Assembly: GCA_947499155.1 (NCBI GenBank)
Contig: CANMND010000002.1
Location: 248,001 to 312,000 of the forward strand
Reading direction: 5' to 3'
Source: an uncultured Sphingomonadales bacterium
Lineage (GTDB): Bacteria > Pseudomonadota > Alphaproteobacteria > Sphingomonadales > Rhodothalassiaceae
DNA: 64,000 nt
The notes under the pieces are model-generated. The model worked only from the letters and a program-made list of their open reading frames with translations. It did no database searches and had not been told where the DNA came from. Positions within the stretch are counted from its first letter, which is position 1; every line of letters starts with the position of its first letter. The position numbers were made by a program, and so were the translations under genes. Below, one piece after another: positions 9,735 through 20,080 of the stretch.

Positions 9735-10829
9735 ATGAAAACAGTCGCACTGCGCAGTCGGGCCTTAAAGCTCGTTGTTCCATTTCTCACGCTGTCTTTA
9801 CTGGCTTGTGGGGCGCCATCGCTCAAGCAAGCGCCAGTCCTGTCGCCCTATGCCTCGATGCCGGAAGCACACAGTAACAATGCAACTGCAAGCCTTGTAC
9901 GTAATGGACAAAGTTACCTCTATAGCTTTATGGGGCTGAAAGCGGGAAAAACCTACGCCGATGTTTCAACGGCTGCCTTTGAGTATGACCTGGATGCGGA
10001 TCAGTGGCGACGGCTTAACCCGGTTCCTGTCCCTGAGGGTAGACTGGCATCTGCTGCAGTCTCATTACTTGGGTCTATTTATATTTTTGGTGGTTATACG
10101 GTAGATGCGAACGGTCATGAAGTGAGCACTCCAGACGTTTATCGCTATGATCCTGCTGACAATACCTATATCCGACTGGCGGATATACCAAAGCCCGTCG
10201 ATGACAGTGTCGTTTTCGCGTATGCGGAACGCTACATCTATCTGGTGAGCGGCTGGCACATGGATGGCAATGTCGCAAATGTCCAAGTCTTTGATACTAA
10301 AGAAGATGTGTGGTTCAATGCCACGGATTTTCCCGGTGTTCCTGTCTTTGGCCATGCAGGTGGCATAGTTGGTGACAGTATTGTCATCATTGACGGTGTC
10401 GCCGTCTTAGGCACAGATCAGGGAAAGCGCCGTTATGGTCTCGTAAGTCAGGCTTTTTTAGGAAAAATCAACCCAGATGATCCGTCCGATATAAACTGGA
10501 TCAGCATCGACAATCATGGCGGAGAACCGCTTTACCGTTCAGCCGGTACTGGCAGCACGGAGCGTGGACTTGTCCTCTTCGCCGGAGGTTCAACGACCGC
10601 CTATAACTATAATGGTACGGGTTATGACGGAACGCCCGCCAGGCCCTCTGCTCGGGTTTTCGGCTATGACGTGGATAATGACCTGTGGATGGGATTTGAG
10701 GACAAGGCCCTTCCCAGCATGGATCACCGTGCCTTGTTACCCGCGGCTGGTGCCTTCTGGACAATCGGCGGCATGACGAATGAACAGAAGGTTATGGGCT
10801 ATCCGGACAGGATTACGGCTGTCGAATGA
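9735..10829 (+). CDS. kelch/galactose-oxidase-like beta-propeller lipoprotein
   Basis: Lipobox LSLLACG after hydrophobic leader; repeated Kelch-like motifs (SIYIFGGYTVDANG, VYRYDPADNTYIRLADIP). Confidence 0.75.
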   Translation: MKTVALRSRALKLVVPFLTLSLLACGAPSLKQAPVLSPYASMPEAHSNNATASLVRNGQSYLYSFMGLKAGKTYADVSTAAFEYDLDADQWRRLNPVPVPEGRLASAAVSLLGSIYIFGGYTVDANGHEVSTPDVYRYDPADNTYIRLADIPKPVDDSVVFAYAERYIYLVSGWHMDGNVANVQVFDTKEDVWFNATDFPGVPVFGHAGGIVGDSIVIIDGVAVLGTDQGKRRYGLVSQAFLGKINPDDPSDINWISIDNHGGEPLYRSAGTGSTERGLVLFAGGSTTAYNYNGTGYDGTPARPSARVFGYDVDNDLWMGFEDKALPSMDHRALLPAAGAFWTIGGMTNEQKVMGYPDRITAVE

Positions 10830-10848
10830 GTAATCGTCGCGGTCTGTC

Positions 10849-11628
10849 CTATACCCTGCTGTCGGGACGCAAGAATGTCCATAAATTGTCATCTGACAAT
10901 GAAGGATCAAAGCCATAGCCGTCCTTATTGTATGCCTTCAGCTCCTGTGGGTCAGATAATTGATTTTCCACAATAAAACGTGCCATCTGGCCGCGGGCTT
11001 TCTTGGCAAAAAAGCTGATCACTTTTGGCTTTCCCTCACGCATTTCACGAAACTCTATTGTCCGCACAGGGTGTGAAAGTGCGGAGAATTTGATCGCTTT
11101 GGCGTATTCCCGACTCGCCAGGTTGATCAATGTTTTTGCGCCAGCTTTATCCATGTCATCATTCAGACTCAGGGCAATTTTGTCGCCCCAATAGCTATAA
11201 AGGTCCGATGCACTGTCAGTTTGAAAGCGTGTGCCCATTTCAAGCCGATATGGAGCCATAAGATCCAGTGGCCGTAAAACTCCATAAAGTCCTGACAATA
11301 TCCTCAGATATTTTTGCGCGTGCTTGATACCGGCAGGTGACAGGCTGTTTGCATCCAGCCCCTGATAGACATCACCATTGAAGGCAAAAACTGATGGCTT
11401 GGCGTCAATGGGTGTCAGCGTCTCCTCGAAGTCCTTGAACCTGCTGGCAGTCTTCTCAGCCAGTCGGCCTGATATCTTCATCAGTCTTTTAATCTCTGCC
11501 ACCGGCAATCTGGCACCGGTACTGGCAAGGTAGGTGGCATCCTTCATAAATCGCGGCTGAGTGAAATCTTTGACGGGAGGCACAGACTCCATATCGAGGT
11601 TTTTGGCGGGTGACAGGACAACAAGCAT
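10849..11628 (-). CDS. yaaA: peroxide stress protein YaaA
   Basis: MLVVLSPAKNLDMES start; LSGLYGVLRPLDLMAPYRLEMGT; KKARGQMARFIV. Confidence 0.95.
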   Translation of the reverse strand: MLVVLSPAKNLDMESVPPVKDFTQPRFMKDATYLASTGARLPVAEIKRLMKISGRLAEKTASRFKDFEETLTPIDAKPSVFAFNGDVYQGLDANSLSPAGIKHAQKYLRILSGLYGVLRPLDLMAPYRLEMGTRFQTDSASDLYSYWGDKIALSLNDDMDKAGAKTLINLASREYAKAIKFSALSHPVRTIEFREMREGKPKVISFFAKKARGQMARFIVENQLSDPQELKAYNKDGYGFDPSLSDDNLWTFLRPDSRV

Positions 11629-11726
11629 GAAAACTCCTGATTCATGAAGCAAATGGAAAGCCACAGCCTGTTCTTTGCAATTTCTGGACGCGCTTGTCAA
11701 AACGCATGACATTCAGTCACAACTGG

Positions 11727-11754
11727 CGCTATGTAAGGCACATGATTCATAGCG
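11727..11754 (+). promoter_or_regulatory. 5' leader hairpin upstream of the PLP sulfur enzyme gene
   Basis: Perfect inverted repeat CGCTATG(11727-11733)/CATAGCG(11748-11754), 14-nt loop, ending 16 nt before the ATG. Confidence 0.4.
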
Positions 11755-11770
11755 TATCGGGGACTTTTCA

Positions 11771-13060
11771 ATGAAAACCAAGAAAAAAGACTTCCATCGC
11801 CGGGCGATCGGCTCACATGTATTAAAACCGGAAACTCAAATGATGGGCTATGGGTTTGATCCCAGCCTGTCTGAAGGATCCCTGAAGCCACCCGTGTTCC
11901 TTACATCCACTTTTGTATTCGACTCGGCTGAGCATGGCCGCGACTTTTTTGATATGGCCAGCGGACGTCGTGAGCGCAGTCCCGGTGAGTCTGAAGGTCT
12001 GATTTATTCGCGCTTCAACAATCCCAATATGGAAGTGCTGGAAGACCGGCTGACACTTTGGGAAAATTCTGAAATGGCTGTGGTTTATTCTTCAGGAATG
12101 GCCGCCATTTTCACGGCAATCATGGCACATGTGAAGCCTGGCGACGTGCTGATCTATTCCCAGCCGATTTATGGCGGAACTGAAACACTTTTACTGAATA
12201 TTCTGCCTAAATGGGGTATCAAGGCCGTAGGTTTTGCTGCCAACGACAGCAAGGCTGCTGTAGACGTAGCGTTTGAAAAGGCAAAAGCCCTTGGTCCTAT
12301 TGGACTTGCGTTGATTGAAACACCTGCCAACCCTACCAATGGTCTTGTCGATATCGCCTATATCGCAGGGAAGCTCAAAGATGAGCGCAATAGCAGTGAC
12401 GAACGTCCGCCGCTTGCCGTTGATAATACTTTCCTTGGTCCTGTATGGCAAAAGCCGTTGGAGCATGGAGCTGATATCGTCCTTTACTCCATGACCAAAT
12501 ATATTGGTGGCCATTCTGATCTTGTGGCAGGTGCCGCCATGGGACCGAAAAAATATTTGAAACCCATGAAAGCTTTGCGAGGCGCCATTGGTAACCAGAT
12601 TGACCCTCATACCTGCTGGATGACCTTGAGGAGTCTTGAGACGCTCAAAATCCGGATGGAAAAAGCCACTGACAATGCCAAGATCATCGCGGAATATCTG
12701 CGTGATCATGACAAGGTGGAAAAAGTCCATTATCTCGGTTTTCTGGAGCCGGGCAGTGCCGCCCACAGCCTGTATGAGCGCCAGTGTCTGGCACCCGGCT
12801 CGACATTTTCCTTTGATGTCAAGGGCGGACAGGCGGAAGCATTTCGCTTCCTCAATGAACTGAGCGTGTTGAAGCTGGCGGTCAGTCTTGGCGGCACGGA
12901 AACTCTCATTAGCCATCCGGCATCCACCACCCATTCCGGTGTTCCCAAGGATCTGCGCGAAATTGCTGGTGTGACTGACAGCTTGTGTCGTGTCTCAGTC
13001 GGGATTGAGGATGCAGGCGACCTTATCGCCGACCTTGAACAGGCTTTGGCCAAAATCTGA
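11771..13060 (+). CDS. cystathionine gamma-synthase / methionine gamma-lyase family PLP enzyme
   Basis: PLP-lysine region VLYSMTKYIGGHSDLVAGA; SLGGTETLISHPASTTHSGVP. Confidence 0.93.
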   Translation: MKTKKKDFHRRAIGSHVLKPETQMMGYGFDPSLSEGSLKPPVFLTSTFVFDSAEHGRDFFDMASGRRERSPGESEGLIYSRFNNPNMEVLEDRLTLWENSEMAVVYSSGMAAIFTAIMAHVKPGDVLIYSQPIYGGTETLLLNILPKWGIKAVGFAANDSKAAVDVAFEKAKALGPIGLALIETPANPTNGLVDIAYIAGKLKDERNSSDERPPLAVDNTFLGPVWQKPLEHGADIVLYSMTKYIGGHSDLVAGAAMGPKKYLKPMKALRGAIGNQIDPHTCWMTLRSLETLKIRMEKATDNAKIIAEYLRDHDKVEKVHYLGFLEPGSAAHSLYERQCLAPGSTFSFDVKGGQAEAFRFLNELSVLKLAVSLGGTETLISHPASTTHSGVPKDLREIAGVTDSLCRVSVGIEDAGDLIADLEQALAKI

Positions 13061-13082
13061 TATCACCCAGACAGCAAACTAA

Positions 13083-13125
13083 AAGACCCCGCAGGATCAT
13101 CTAATCCGGCGGGGTCTTGTTATTC
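13083..13125. terminator. terminator between convergent genes
   Basis: AAGACCCCGC(13083-13092)/GCGGGGTCTT(13109-13118) perfect 10-bp stem between convergent CDSs. Confidence 0.8.
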
Positions 13126-13138
13126 TGTCAAAGGCCGC

Positions 13139-14926
13139 CTATTCAGCCTTTGATTTCTCAATAAAATTGTCGATCTTTTGTTCCAGTATAGGCAAGGGCA
13201 GGGAGCCATTGGCGAGGACAGCGTCGTGGAACGCGCGAATATCAAAGTCGGCACCGAGAGTCTTTTCAGCCCGTGCCCGCAATTCAAGAATTTTAAGTTC
13301 TCCCATCTTGTAACCCAGCGCCTGCCCGGGCCATGAGATATAGCGATCCACTTCCGTATTGATATTGTGTTCGCTTAGCGCGGAATTTTCGCGGAAGAAT
13401 CGTACAGCCTCATCTCTGGTCCAGCCTAAAGCATGCATGCCTGTATCCACTACAAGCCTGCCTGCACGCCACATTTCATAAGTCAGACGACCGAAATCTT
13501 CATAAGGCGTTTCATATATCCCCATCTCGATCCCAAGCTTTTCAGTATAAAGCCCCCAGCCTTCGCCAAAGGCGACCACATAAAGGTTTTTCCGAAAATC
13601 AGGGACATTCTCAATTTCCCGCGCCAGTGCGGTTTGCAGATGATGGCCGGGAACCGCTTCATGCACGGTCAGCGCTGGCAGGGTGTAGTATGGTCGCTTA
13701 TCAAGTGCATAGGTGTTGACCATATAAAGGCCGCCACGAACGCCCTTGATGGGACCCCAGTAGCGCCCTGTGGTATAGTTTGGTGCGATATCATTAGGGA
13801 CCTTGCGTACCCCATAAGGCATGCGGGGAAGCAGGCCGAAATAAGCGGGAAGCTTTTCATCGGCATTTTTTGCAATCCACGCAGCACGCTCAAGATAATC
13901 CTGTGCGGTTTTGGGATAAAATTGCGGGTCTGTGCGCAGAAAGTTCAAAAAGTCTGCAAAGTCACCCTCAAAGCCGATCTGGCTTATAATCGCGTCCATT
14001 TCAGACCGGATGCGCTTGGCTTCACCAAGTCCGATCTCGTGTATTTCCTGCGCACTGAGATCCATGGTCGTGTAATATTTTATCCGTGACGCATAATACC
14101 GCTCGCCATCCGGCAGCTCACTGGCGCCAAGGGTTGTGCGAGCTTTTGACATATACTCATTTTCAAAGAATGCTGCCAGCCGGTGCCACGCAGGCAACAG
14201 ACTGTTTTCCAGGACATCCTTGCCTTGCTTTATAAGTGCAGAACGTTTGTCGGGTTCAATGCTGTCTGGCAGGTTTTTGAACGGCGCGTAAAAGGCACTG
14301 TCTTCGGCTTTCGCAACGGCGAGCGCCTGAAAGCCGGGGAGGACATTATCAAGGATGGCGCGCGGCATGGTGAAATTTTCAGCAATACCGGTGCGCATAT
14401 TGGCGATATTCTGATCGACATAGCCCGCCATCTTTTCCAGACGGCTGATATAGTTTTCATAATGCTGCGCTGTTTTGAAGGGTATGGCCTCAATTGAAAA
14501 GACGGCCGAGCTTTGAAAGCCGCTGTCTGATAGGAATGGAATGCGCCACGGACGCCAGGTGGCCGTATCAATTCGGCTTTTCAGATCAAATTCAAACAGA
14601 TCGTAATTGAGCTGATCGTCCTTTGACAGCTTTGAACGGTCTATGGCGTGGAGCCGAGCAAGGAATGCCCTGTCTTCCTCAATGTGACGTTTATGTGCGT
14701 CCGGTGAGACATCAGGCACAGCACTGTCATACTGACGCAAGCCGCGTTGGCTGGCGGAAAAAGGATTGCGCTCCATACGTTGATCCCATTCTTCAGAAAA
14801 CAGGGTATGAAGGTCATCCTGAGGGGCTGATAATGCGGGTAAACCCTGCATCAAAAACAAGGTGATACATGCGATGCGAAACACGTGGCGCTCCCTTATT
14901 GGTTCTGATAACAACCAGAATGGCAT
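13139..14926 (-). CDS. DUF885 family protein (putative metallopeptidase) with signal peptide
   Basis: ALTVHEAVPGHHLQTALA (HExxH-like), FGEGWGLYTEKLG; hydrophobic N-terminus. Confidence 0.88.
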   Translation of the reverse strand: MPFWLLSEPIRERHVFRIACITLFLMQGLPALSAPQDDLHTLFSEEWDQRMERNPFSASQRGLRQYDSAVPDVSPDAHKRHIEEDRAFLARLHAIDRSKLSKDDQLNYDLFEFDLKSRIDTATWRPWRIPFLSDSGFQSSAVFSIEAIPFKTAQHYENYISRLEKMAGYVDQNIANMRTGIAENFTMPRAILDNVLPGFQALAVAKAEDSAFYAPFKNLPDSIEPDKRSALIKQGKDVLENSLLPAWHRLAAFFENEYMSKARTTLGASELPDGERYYASRIKYYTTMDLSAQEIHEIGLGEAKRIRSEMDAIISQIGFEGDFADFLNFLRTDPQFYPKTAQDYLERAAWIAKNADEKLPAYFGLLPRMPYGVRKVPNDIAPNYTTGRYWGPIKGVRGGLYMVNTYALDKRPYYTLPALTVHEAVPGHHLQTALAREIENVPDFRKNLYVVAFGEGWGLYTEKLGIEMGIYETPYEDFGRLTYEMWRAGRLVVDTGMHALGWTRDEAVRFFRENSALSEHNINTEVDRYISWPGQALGYKMGELKILELRARAEKTLGADFDIRAFHDAVLANGSLPLPILEQKIDNFIEKSKAE

Positions 14927-14931
14927 AAGGG

Positions 14932-15621
14932 TTATAAAAGTGACAGCCAGTTTTCCAGATCGGTCAGTTCTGACCTGAGATTTTCTCTGCGCTTTTTCTC
15001 TTCAGGGTCTTCGCCCCAAAATGCGCTTTGATGGTCTTCATTGACCATGGCAGCAGCCCATAACGTATCCGTATCGATCGCATCCTTCACGCGCGCAAGA
15101 CCAAGCACGACCGACCCGGATATGGTCGTCGCCGTATGAAGTCCCGCCAATCGACAGTCATCTAAAGATTGTACCAGGTTATTCAAGGCTGTGAGAGCAC
15201 GCTCATCCTGACGAAGCGGGGTGACGCCCTTCGTTGTTTGAAGCCGAATGCCATGTTCTTCAAAGAGCCAGTGTAGCGGCGGATCCCAATATATGCTTTC
15301 CGCCTGAACCAGGTCATGGGGACTTTCTGCCCGATAACAAAGCAGGTCCGTTTGTCCGAATGCAGCCACTTCATCGACCACAGCCGACCGTCTGCTTGTT
15401 ATCGCATCAATTGTGCTGTTCAAAAAACGGGTGATCGGCATCTTTCTGTGGTCGACCACATCATCCATCAGGAGCCATTCGTCACAAATATGTCTGGCCA
15501 TTTTTTCTGTTGGCGCAACCAGTGACGCTTTGGCTGGTGTTTTTACAGGGCGGCCGTCCAGATGGATTGAAAATCCGTTTGCACAGGCTTCATAGCCCGC
15601 ATCTTTATAGAATCGCTTCAT
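14932..15621 (-). CDS. ATP12 family F1F0 ATPase assembly chaperone
   Basis: MKRFYKDAGYEACANGFSIHLDGRPVKTPAKASLVAP; LLCYRAESPHDLVQAE. Confidence 0.93.
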   Translation of the reverse strand: MKRFYKDAGYEACANGFSIHLDGRPVKTPAKASLVAPTEKMARHICDEWLLMDDVVDHRKMPITRFLNSTIDAITSRRSAVVDEVAAFGQTDLLCYRAESPHDLVQAESIYWDPPLHWLFEEHGIRLQTTKGVTPLRQDERALTALNNLVQSLDDCRLAGLHTATTISGSVVLGLARVKDAIDTDTLWAAAMVNEDHQSAFWGEDPEEKKRRENLRSELTDLENWLSLL

Positions 15622-15635
15622 AAGTCAGCCTGTGC

Positions 15636-16049
15636 CTAGGATTTGGCATCATTGTTCTTGTCGTTTTGCTCGCGCAGATACTGGCGGCGCATATGCCTTT
15701 GTCGCATCCGCTTTGTAGCCTGTCGCTTTTCATCAATAGCGCTTTCTGGGTGTACGCCAAAAAGGCCTAAATGCTTCATGGGAACGATCCAGGCGTTCTT
15801 GATATAGGGCAAACGCTTTGCCATTTTATCGCCCATTCTCGGGTTGGTATAACAGACCAACATTGCGAGGGCGATCATGACAAACAGAACGAGGGCAAAG
15901 GTCAAAACCGTATAAAACGCAGTTAAAAGACTATTGTCCCCGACATAAGTAAAGGACCCAAGCAGCAGATAAACCACGAGGGCAAACCCCAAGAACAGTG
16001 CTGCAAGTCCTAAATACAATTTCCGCCGTTTTGACGGTGTGCTCGTCAT
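15636..16049 (-). CDS. hypothetical two-TM membrane protein
   Basis: 137-aa ORF, two hydrophobic segments, coupled to the HAD gene by a 4-bp overlap. Confidence 0.7.
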   Translation of the reverse strand: MTSTPSKRRKLYLGLAALFLGFALVVYLLLGSFTYVGDNSLLTAFYTVLTFALVLFVMIALAMLVCYTNPRMGDKMAKRLPYIKNAWIVPMKHLGLFGVHPESAIDEKRQATKRMRQRHMRRQYLREQNDKNNDAKS

Positions 16050-16729
16050 GAAGTCACCTCTTCAAGCAGCTGTGCGATATGAGAGGGCAGGTGATAAGCG
16101 CTTTGCGCGATCAGGGTTGCACCTGCACCCACCAGATCGTCTTCATCGTGATAGCCCCAGGATACACCCAACCCATGGGCACCGGCACGCCCGGCCATGA
16201 GCATATCATAGCTTGTATCCCCGATCAGGACTGTATCATGCGGTTTTGCTTTCGCTTCCTTCATTGCAGCTTCCAGCATGGCAGGATGGGGCTTTGACGG
16301 GTGAAAGTCCGCAGTTTGCAGGCTTATAAAATAATGTTTAAGGTCATGATGTTCAAGAACGGCCCGCAAACCTCGCATGGATTTGCCCGTCGCCACAGCA
16401 AGCTTGAAGCCCTGTCCTGTCAGTTCTACTAGTATTTCGGCGATGCCGGGATATAGGGGTTCGTACATATGGTCAGGGCTGGTTCTGATGGTGAAAAACG
16501 CCTGTTTATAAGCGTCTGTCAGACTATTAATTATCCTGTCATCGTCGGCACCATCAGGGTAAAGCACCCGCATAGCCTCAGGCAGTGAGAGGCCAACAAT
16601 ACGCCTTACACTATGGTCAGAGGGCACAGCTAAGCCACAGGCCTCAAAGGCCGTGACGGCTGCTTTCTGGATCACATGCTGGCTGTCCACCAGCGTGCCA
16701 TCGCAATCAAATACAATCAGCTTTGTCAT
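16046..16729 (-). CDS. HAD-IA family hydrolase (phosphoglycolate phosphatase-like)
   Basis: LIVFDCDGTLVDSQH, GLAVATGKSMRGL, VLIGDTSYDMLMA. Confidence 0.92.
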   Translation of the reverse strand: MTKLIVFDCDGTLVDSQHVIQKAAVTAFEACGLAVPSDHSVRRIVGLSLPEAMRVLYPDGADDDRIINSLTDAYKQAFFTIRTSPDHMYEPLYPGIAEILVELTGQGFKLAVATGKSMRGLRAVLEHHDLKHYFISLQTADFHPSKPHPAMLEAAMKEAKAKPHDTVLIGDTSYDMLMAGRAGAHGLGVSWGYHDEDDLVGAGATLIAQSAYHLPSHIAQLLEEVTS

Positions 16730-16787
16730 ATGCTGGATATAGGCTGTAACGCCATAAAACAAAAGGGCAACAGACACATCATATTGA

Positions 16788-17648
16788 TCAGTTGGACGTA
16801 GCAGGTGGCTTCATGTCTGAATAAGCACGAGCCAAGCGGCAAAATCCATCAACATCAACGGTTTCTGCGCGTGCGGTTGGATCGATACCGCATTGTTCAA
16901 GCAAATGTTCAGGATAGGTGCAAAGCGGCTTCAGACTGGCACGCAGCATTTTGCGCCTTTGGGCAAAAGCTGTGGCCACTACGGTTTCCAGTATTTTCTG
17001 ATCAACAAGTGGCTTAGGCTCTTCTTTTGGTGTGATCTGAATGATGGCACTTGCCACTTTTGGAGCGGGAGTAAATGCCGCCTGGGGAAGATTGAACAAG
17101 ATCCGTGTCTCGGCTCGCCATTGGGCAAGTACAGATAAACGTCCATAGGCCTTGGATCCGGGGCGGGCAATAATCCGTTCAGCCACTTCACGCTGGAACA
17201 TAAGTGTGAGGCTTTGCCACCAGGGCATCCATGGCCCAGTCATCCAGCGAACGAAAAGGGCGGTCCCTACATTATAGGGCAGATTGGCAACTATCTTGGC
17301 CGGGCGACCTTGCAGCAGCGCTAATTCATCAAGGGCCATGGCATCGCCTGAGATAATCTCGAGACGACCAGGATAGGCTGCTGATATATCATCCAGGGCC
17401 GGCAGAACGCGGTCATCTCGTTCCACTGCGATAACCTTCTGGGCACCTTCCATTAAAAGCGCACGGGTGAGACCGCCGGGACCGGGTCCAACCTCATAAA
17501 CACAAACATTGTCTAATGGTCCTGCTGAACGGGCAATACGGCGTGTGAGATTAAGGTCGAGAATAAAATTCTGGCCTAGCGACTTTTTTGCGCGCAGCTC
17601 ATATTTGGCAATGACATCGCGTAAAGGCGGAAGCGGATCAGCGGTCAT
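16788..17648 (-). CDS. rsmA: 16S rRNA (adenine1518-N6/adenine1519-N6)-dimethyltransferase
   Basis: RAKKSLGQNFILDLNLTRRIA, YEVGPGPGGLTRALL, IVANLPYNVGTAL. Confidence 0.97.
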   Translation of the reverse strand: MTADPLPPLRDVIAKYELRAKKSLGQNFILDLNLTRRIARSAGPLDNVCVYEVGPGPGGLTRALLMEGAQKVIAVERDDRVLPALDDISAAYPGRLEIISGDAMALDELALLQGRPAKIVANLPYNVGTALFVRWMTGPWMPWWQSLTLMFQREVAERIIARPGSKAYGRLSVLAQWRAETRILFNLPQAAFTPAPKVASAIIQITPKEEPKPLVDQKILETVVATAFAQRRKMLRASLKPLCTYPEHLLEQCGIDPTARAETVDVDGFCRLARAYSDMKPPATSN

Positions 17649-18661
17649 GACGGACCACCTGATCTTGATGAATGAGCAAGACGTGCGGCCAGTTCGATGG
17701 CTGCGATCAGGCTATCCGGGCGTGCAGTATTTTTTCCTGCAATATCGAGGGCCGTCCCATGATCAGGTGATGTGCGGATAAAGGGCAGTCCCAATGTGAC
17801 ATTGACGCCGTGGTGGAAATCAAGCGTTTTCAATGGGATAAGGGCTTGATCATGATACATGCACAGCACTGCATCATAGGCCTTTCGGGCATCCTCATGA
17901 AACAGGGTGTCAGCCGCAAGTGGCCCTATAAGCGTCATCCCCTCAGCGCGCAGATGATCAAGCACAGGCGAAATGATCTCGATTTCCTCACGCCCTAATG
18001 CACCAGCTTCCCCTGCATGGGGGTTAAGTCCGGCAACTGCAATTCTTGGGGCAGGGATACCGAATTGATTTTGCAAAGCCTTGTGCATAATTGTGAGTAC
18101 GTGGATGAGACGCTCTGTCGTTATTTTAGATGGCACGTCCTTTAAAGGAACATGGACACTTAAAGGGACCACCCGAAGTTCGGGAACCGCCAGCATCATT
18201 ACACTGTGCTGCGGGTCATGGCCTGCCAGACGGGCCAGATATTCAGTATGACCCGGATCTTTGAATCCAGCGTCATAAAGCACGCTTTTCTGGAGCGGAT
18301 TGGTGACAATGGCACTGATTGCACCATCCAGTGCCCATTCTACAGCCTGATCAATCGCCCCTATAACCATCGCAGCACTATGACCCTGAGGGTGTCCTGG
18401 ACTGATGGCTTGCTTAAGTGGCAGATCAAAAACCGGCAAAGCATCGTAGTAGACGTCCAATGCCTCAGCAGGATGGCTGATTTTCTTGATGGGGATCGAT
18501 AGCCCATGTGCATCAAAGACAGACTCTGCCCCAATCAGAAAAAAGGGGGGAAGCGCTTTCGCCTTTCGGTCCGTCCATGCTTTTGCGGTTATTTCAGCCC
18601 CAATACCGGCGGGTTCGCCCAGGGTGACGCCCAGGGGTGCGATCTGAAGGCCCTTGCTCAA
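17645..18661 (-). CDS. pdxA: 4-hydroxythreonine-4-phosphate dehydrogenase
   Basis: LGVTLGEPAGIGAEIT, ALIPLKTLDFHHGVNVTLGLPFIRTSPDHGTALDIAGK. Confidence 0.97.
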   Translation of the reverse strand: MSKGLQIAPLGVTLGEPAGIGAEITAKAWTDRKAKALPPFFLIGAESVFDAHGLSIPIKKISHPAEALDVYYDALPVFDLPLKQAISPGHPQGHSAAMVIGAIDQAVEWALDGAISAIVTNPLQKSVLYDAGFKDPGHTEYLARLAGHDPQHSVMMLAVPELRVVPLSVHVPLKDVPSKITTERLIHVLTIMHKALQNQFGIPAPRIAVAGLNPHAGEAGALGREEIEIISPVLDHLRAEGMTLIGPLAADTLFHEDARKAYDAVLCMYHDQALIPLKTLDFHHGVNVTLGLPFIRTSPDHGTALDIAGKNTARPDSLIAAIELAARLAHSSRSGGPS

Positions 18662-20007
18662 CGATAATCCACAATGGCATCACGGCGAAGGTCCCTTAGA
18701 TAACGCCGTGCCATCATAGCCAGCTTTTGGCGTTCAAGCTGGTCGATAATGTCATCAAACTGGGGCAAGGCCACCTCTGGCGTGGTGCGGTCACAGACGA
18801 AAAAGACATGGAACCCGTCTTCCATTCGTGTCGGACGACTTGGAACACCAATATCCAGTTCTTCCAGAATAGTTCTAAGTCCTGCGGGTAAATCACGAAG
18901 GCTAAGCTTGCCCAGCGGTCCGGCTTCACTGACCCCAAGCTGTTGAGCATAGGTCTGAATGTCGGCGCAGCTTGTCATTTCTGGACGCAGTTTATCAAGA
19001 TCATCAAAGAAGGCAGTTTGACGCTCTTCGGTAATTTCAGCCGTGACGGGCAGGAATATCTGGTGGATATCGAGTTCAACATCCAAAGGATCAGCTTCAA
19101 GTACGCGGCGGCGATCCTTTACCTGCAAAAGATAATAGCCTCCAGCCAGCCTGATCGGTTCGCTGACTTCACCAACTTTCAGGGTTGTAAGTCTTTCGGC
19201 AAGGATCGGGCTAAGTTGATCTGGTGTTACCCAGCCCATGTCACCACCTGAGGCGGCTGTAGATGATTGAGAAAACTGCTGGGCAAAACCGGCGAAATTT
19301 GCACCATCTCTGATCTGTTCTGCAATTCGTTCTGCAGTTTGTCGAACATCAGCCTCTCGAGAAGGGTTGTCGACAAGGAAGTAAATTTCCGCAAGATTGT
19401 ATTGCGGTTGGCCAGCACTGGCTTCAATACGCGCGATTTCTTGTTCCACCTCTTCCTGAGCCACTGTAGCAAATCGCCCAAGACGGCCGTTTACCAGTTC
19501 ACCCCAAGCGATTTCGGGCTTCATCTGATCGAGATAGGCCTGTTTGGTAATGCCAAGGCGGGCAAGATAATCTTCAAACTGGGCTGGCGTCTGGTTGAAG
19601 CTGGATGCCTGCCGGGCAAATGCTGTGTTGGTTTCTTCATCAGAAATAACCAGATCAAACTGTGCCGCTTCTTGCAGCTTAAGTTTATCATCGACCATGT
19701 TGCGCACGACCTGCTCTTGCAGGCGGTCAAGCTGCTCTTCATTGTCGACCCCACCAATAGAAGCGATGGTCAGGCGCAAACGCTGAACCACATCATAAGC
19801 AGATATGGGCTCGTCATTTACCAGAACCACAATGCGCTGCGGGACGGTTAGATTAGACTCGTTTTGATCCATCCCCTGCTGTGCCATGGCATAGCCGGAT
19901 ACTGTCATGAACATCGCGATCATGACATGCATGAAATGCCTGCGGACAGCGTTCAGCAGATGATTAAAACGAGTGATCATGGATTGTGCATTTTTACTTC
20001 TGAACAT
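18658..20007 (-). CDS. surA: SurA-like periplasmic peptidyl-prolyl cis-trans isomerase
   Basis: Internal ATG at 20007 precedes signal peptide (MHVMIAMFMTVSGYAMAQQ); IVVLVNDEPISAYDVVQRL; rotamase domain; between pdxA and lptD. Confidence 0.9.
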   Translation of the reverse strand: MFRSKNAQSMITRFNHLLNAVRRHFMHVMIAMFMTVSGYAMAQQGMDQNESNLTVPQRIVVLVNDEPISAYDVVQRLRLTIASIGGVDNEEQLDRLQEQVVRNMVDDKLKLQEAAQFDLVISDEETNTAFARQASSFNQTPAQFEDYLARLGITKQAYLDQMKPEIAWGELVNGRLGRFATVAQEEVEQEIARIEASAGQPQYNLAEIYFLVDNPSREADVRQTAERIAEQIRDGANFAGFAQQFSQSSTAASGGDMGWVTPDQLSPILAERLTTLKVGEVSEPIRLAGGYYLLQVKDRRRVLEADPLDVELDIHQIFLPVTAEITEERQTAFFDDLDKLRPEMTSCADIQTYAQQLGVSEAGPLGKLSLRDLPAGLRTILEELDIGVPSRPTRMEDGFHVFFVCDRTTPEVALPQFDDIIDQLERQKLAMMARRYLRDLRRDAIVDYR

Positions 20008-20080
20008 TAATCTCACTTCTTGCCCGATGACCTTTAAATGTGTCACCAGCGGGGCAGGCTGCCTCTGACTGCCGGAATAA

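Noticed and set aside
12191-12934. 247-aa minus-strand ORF
   Set aside because: Antisense to the conserved PLP enzyme CDS; no recognisable domain
13433-14089. 218-aa plus-strand ORF
   Set aside because: Antisense to the DUF885 gene
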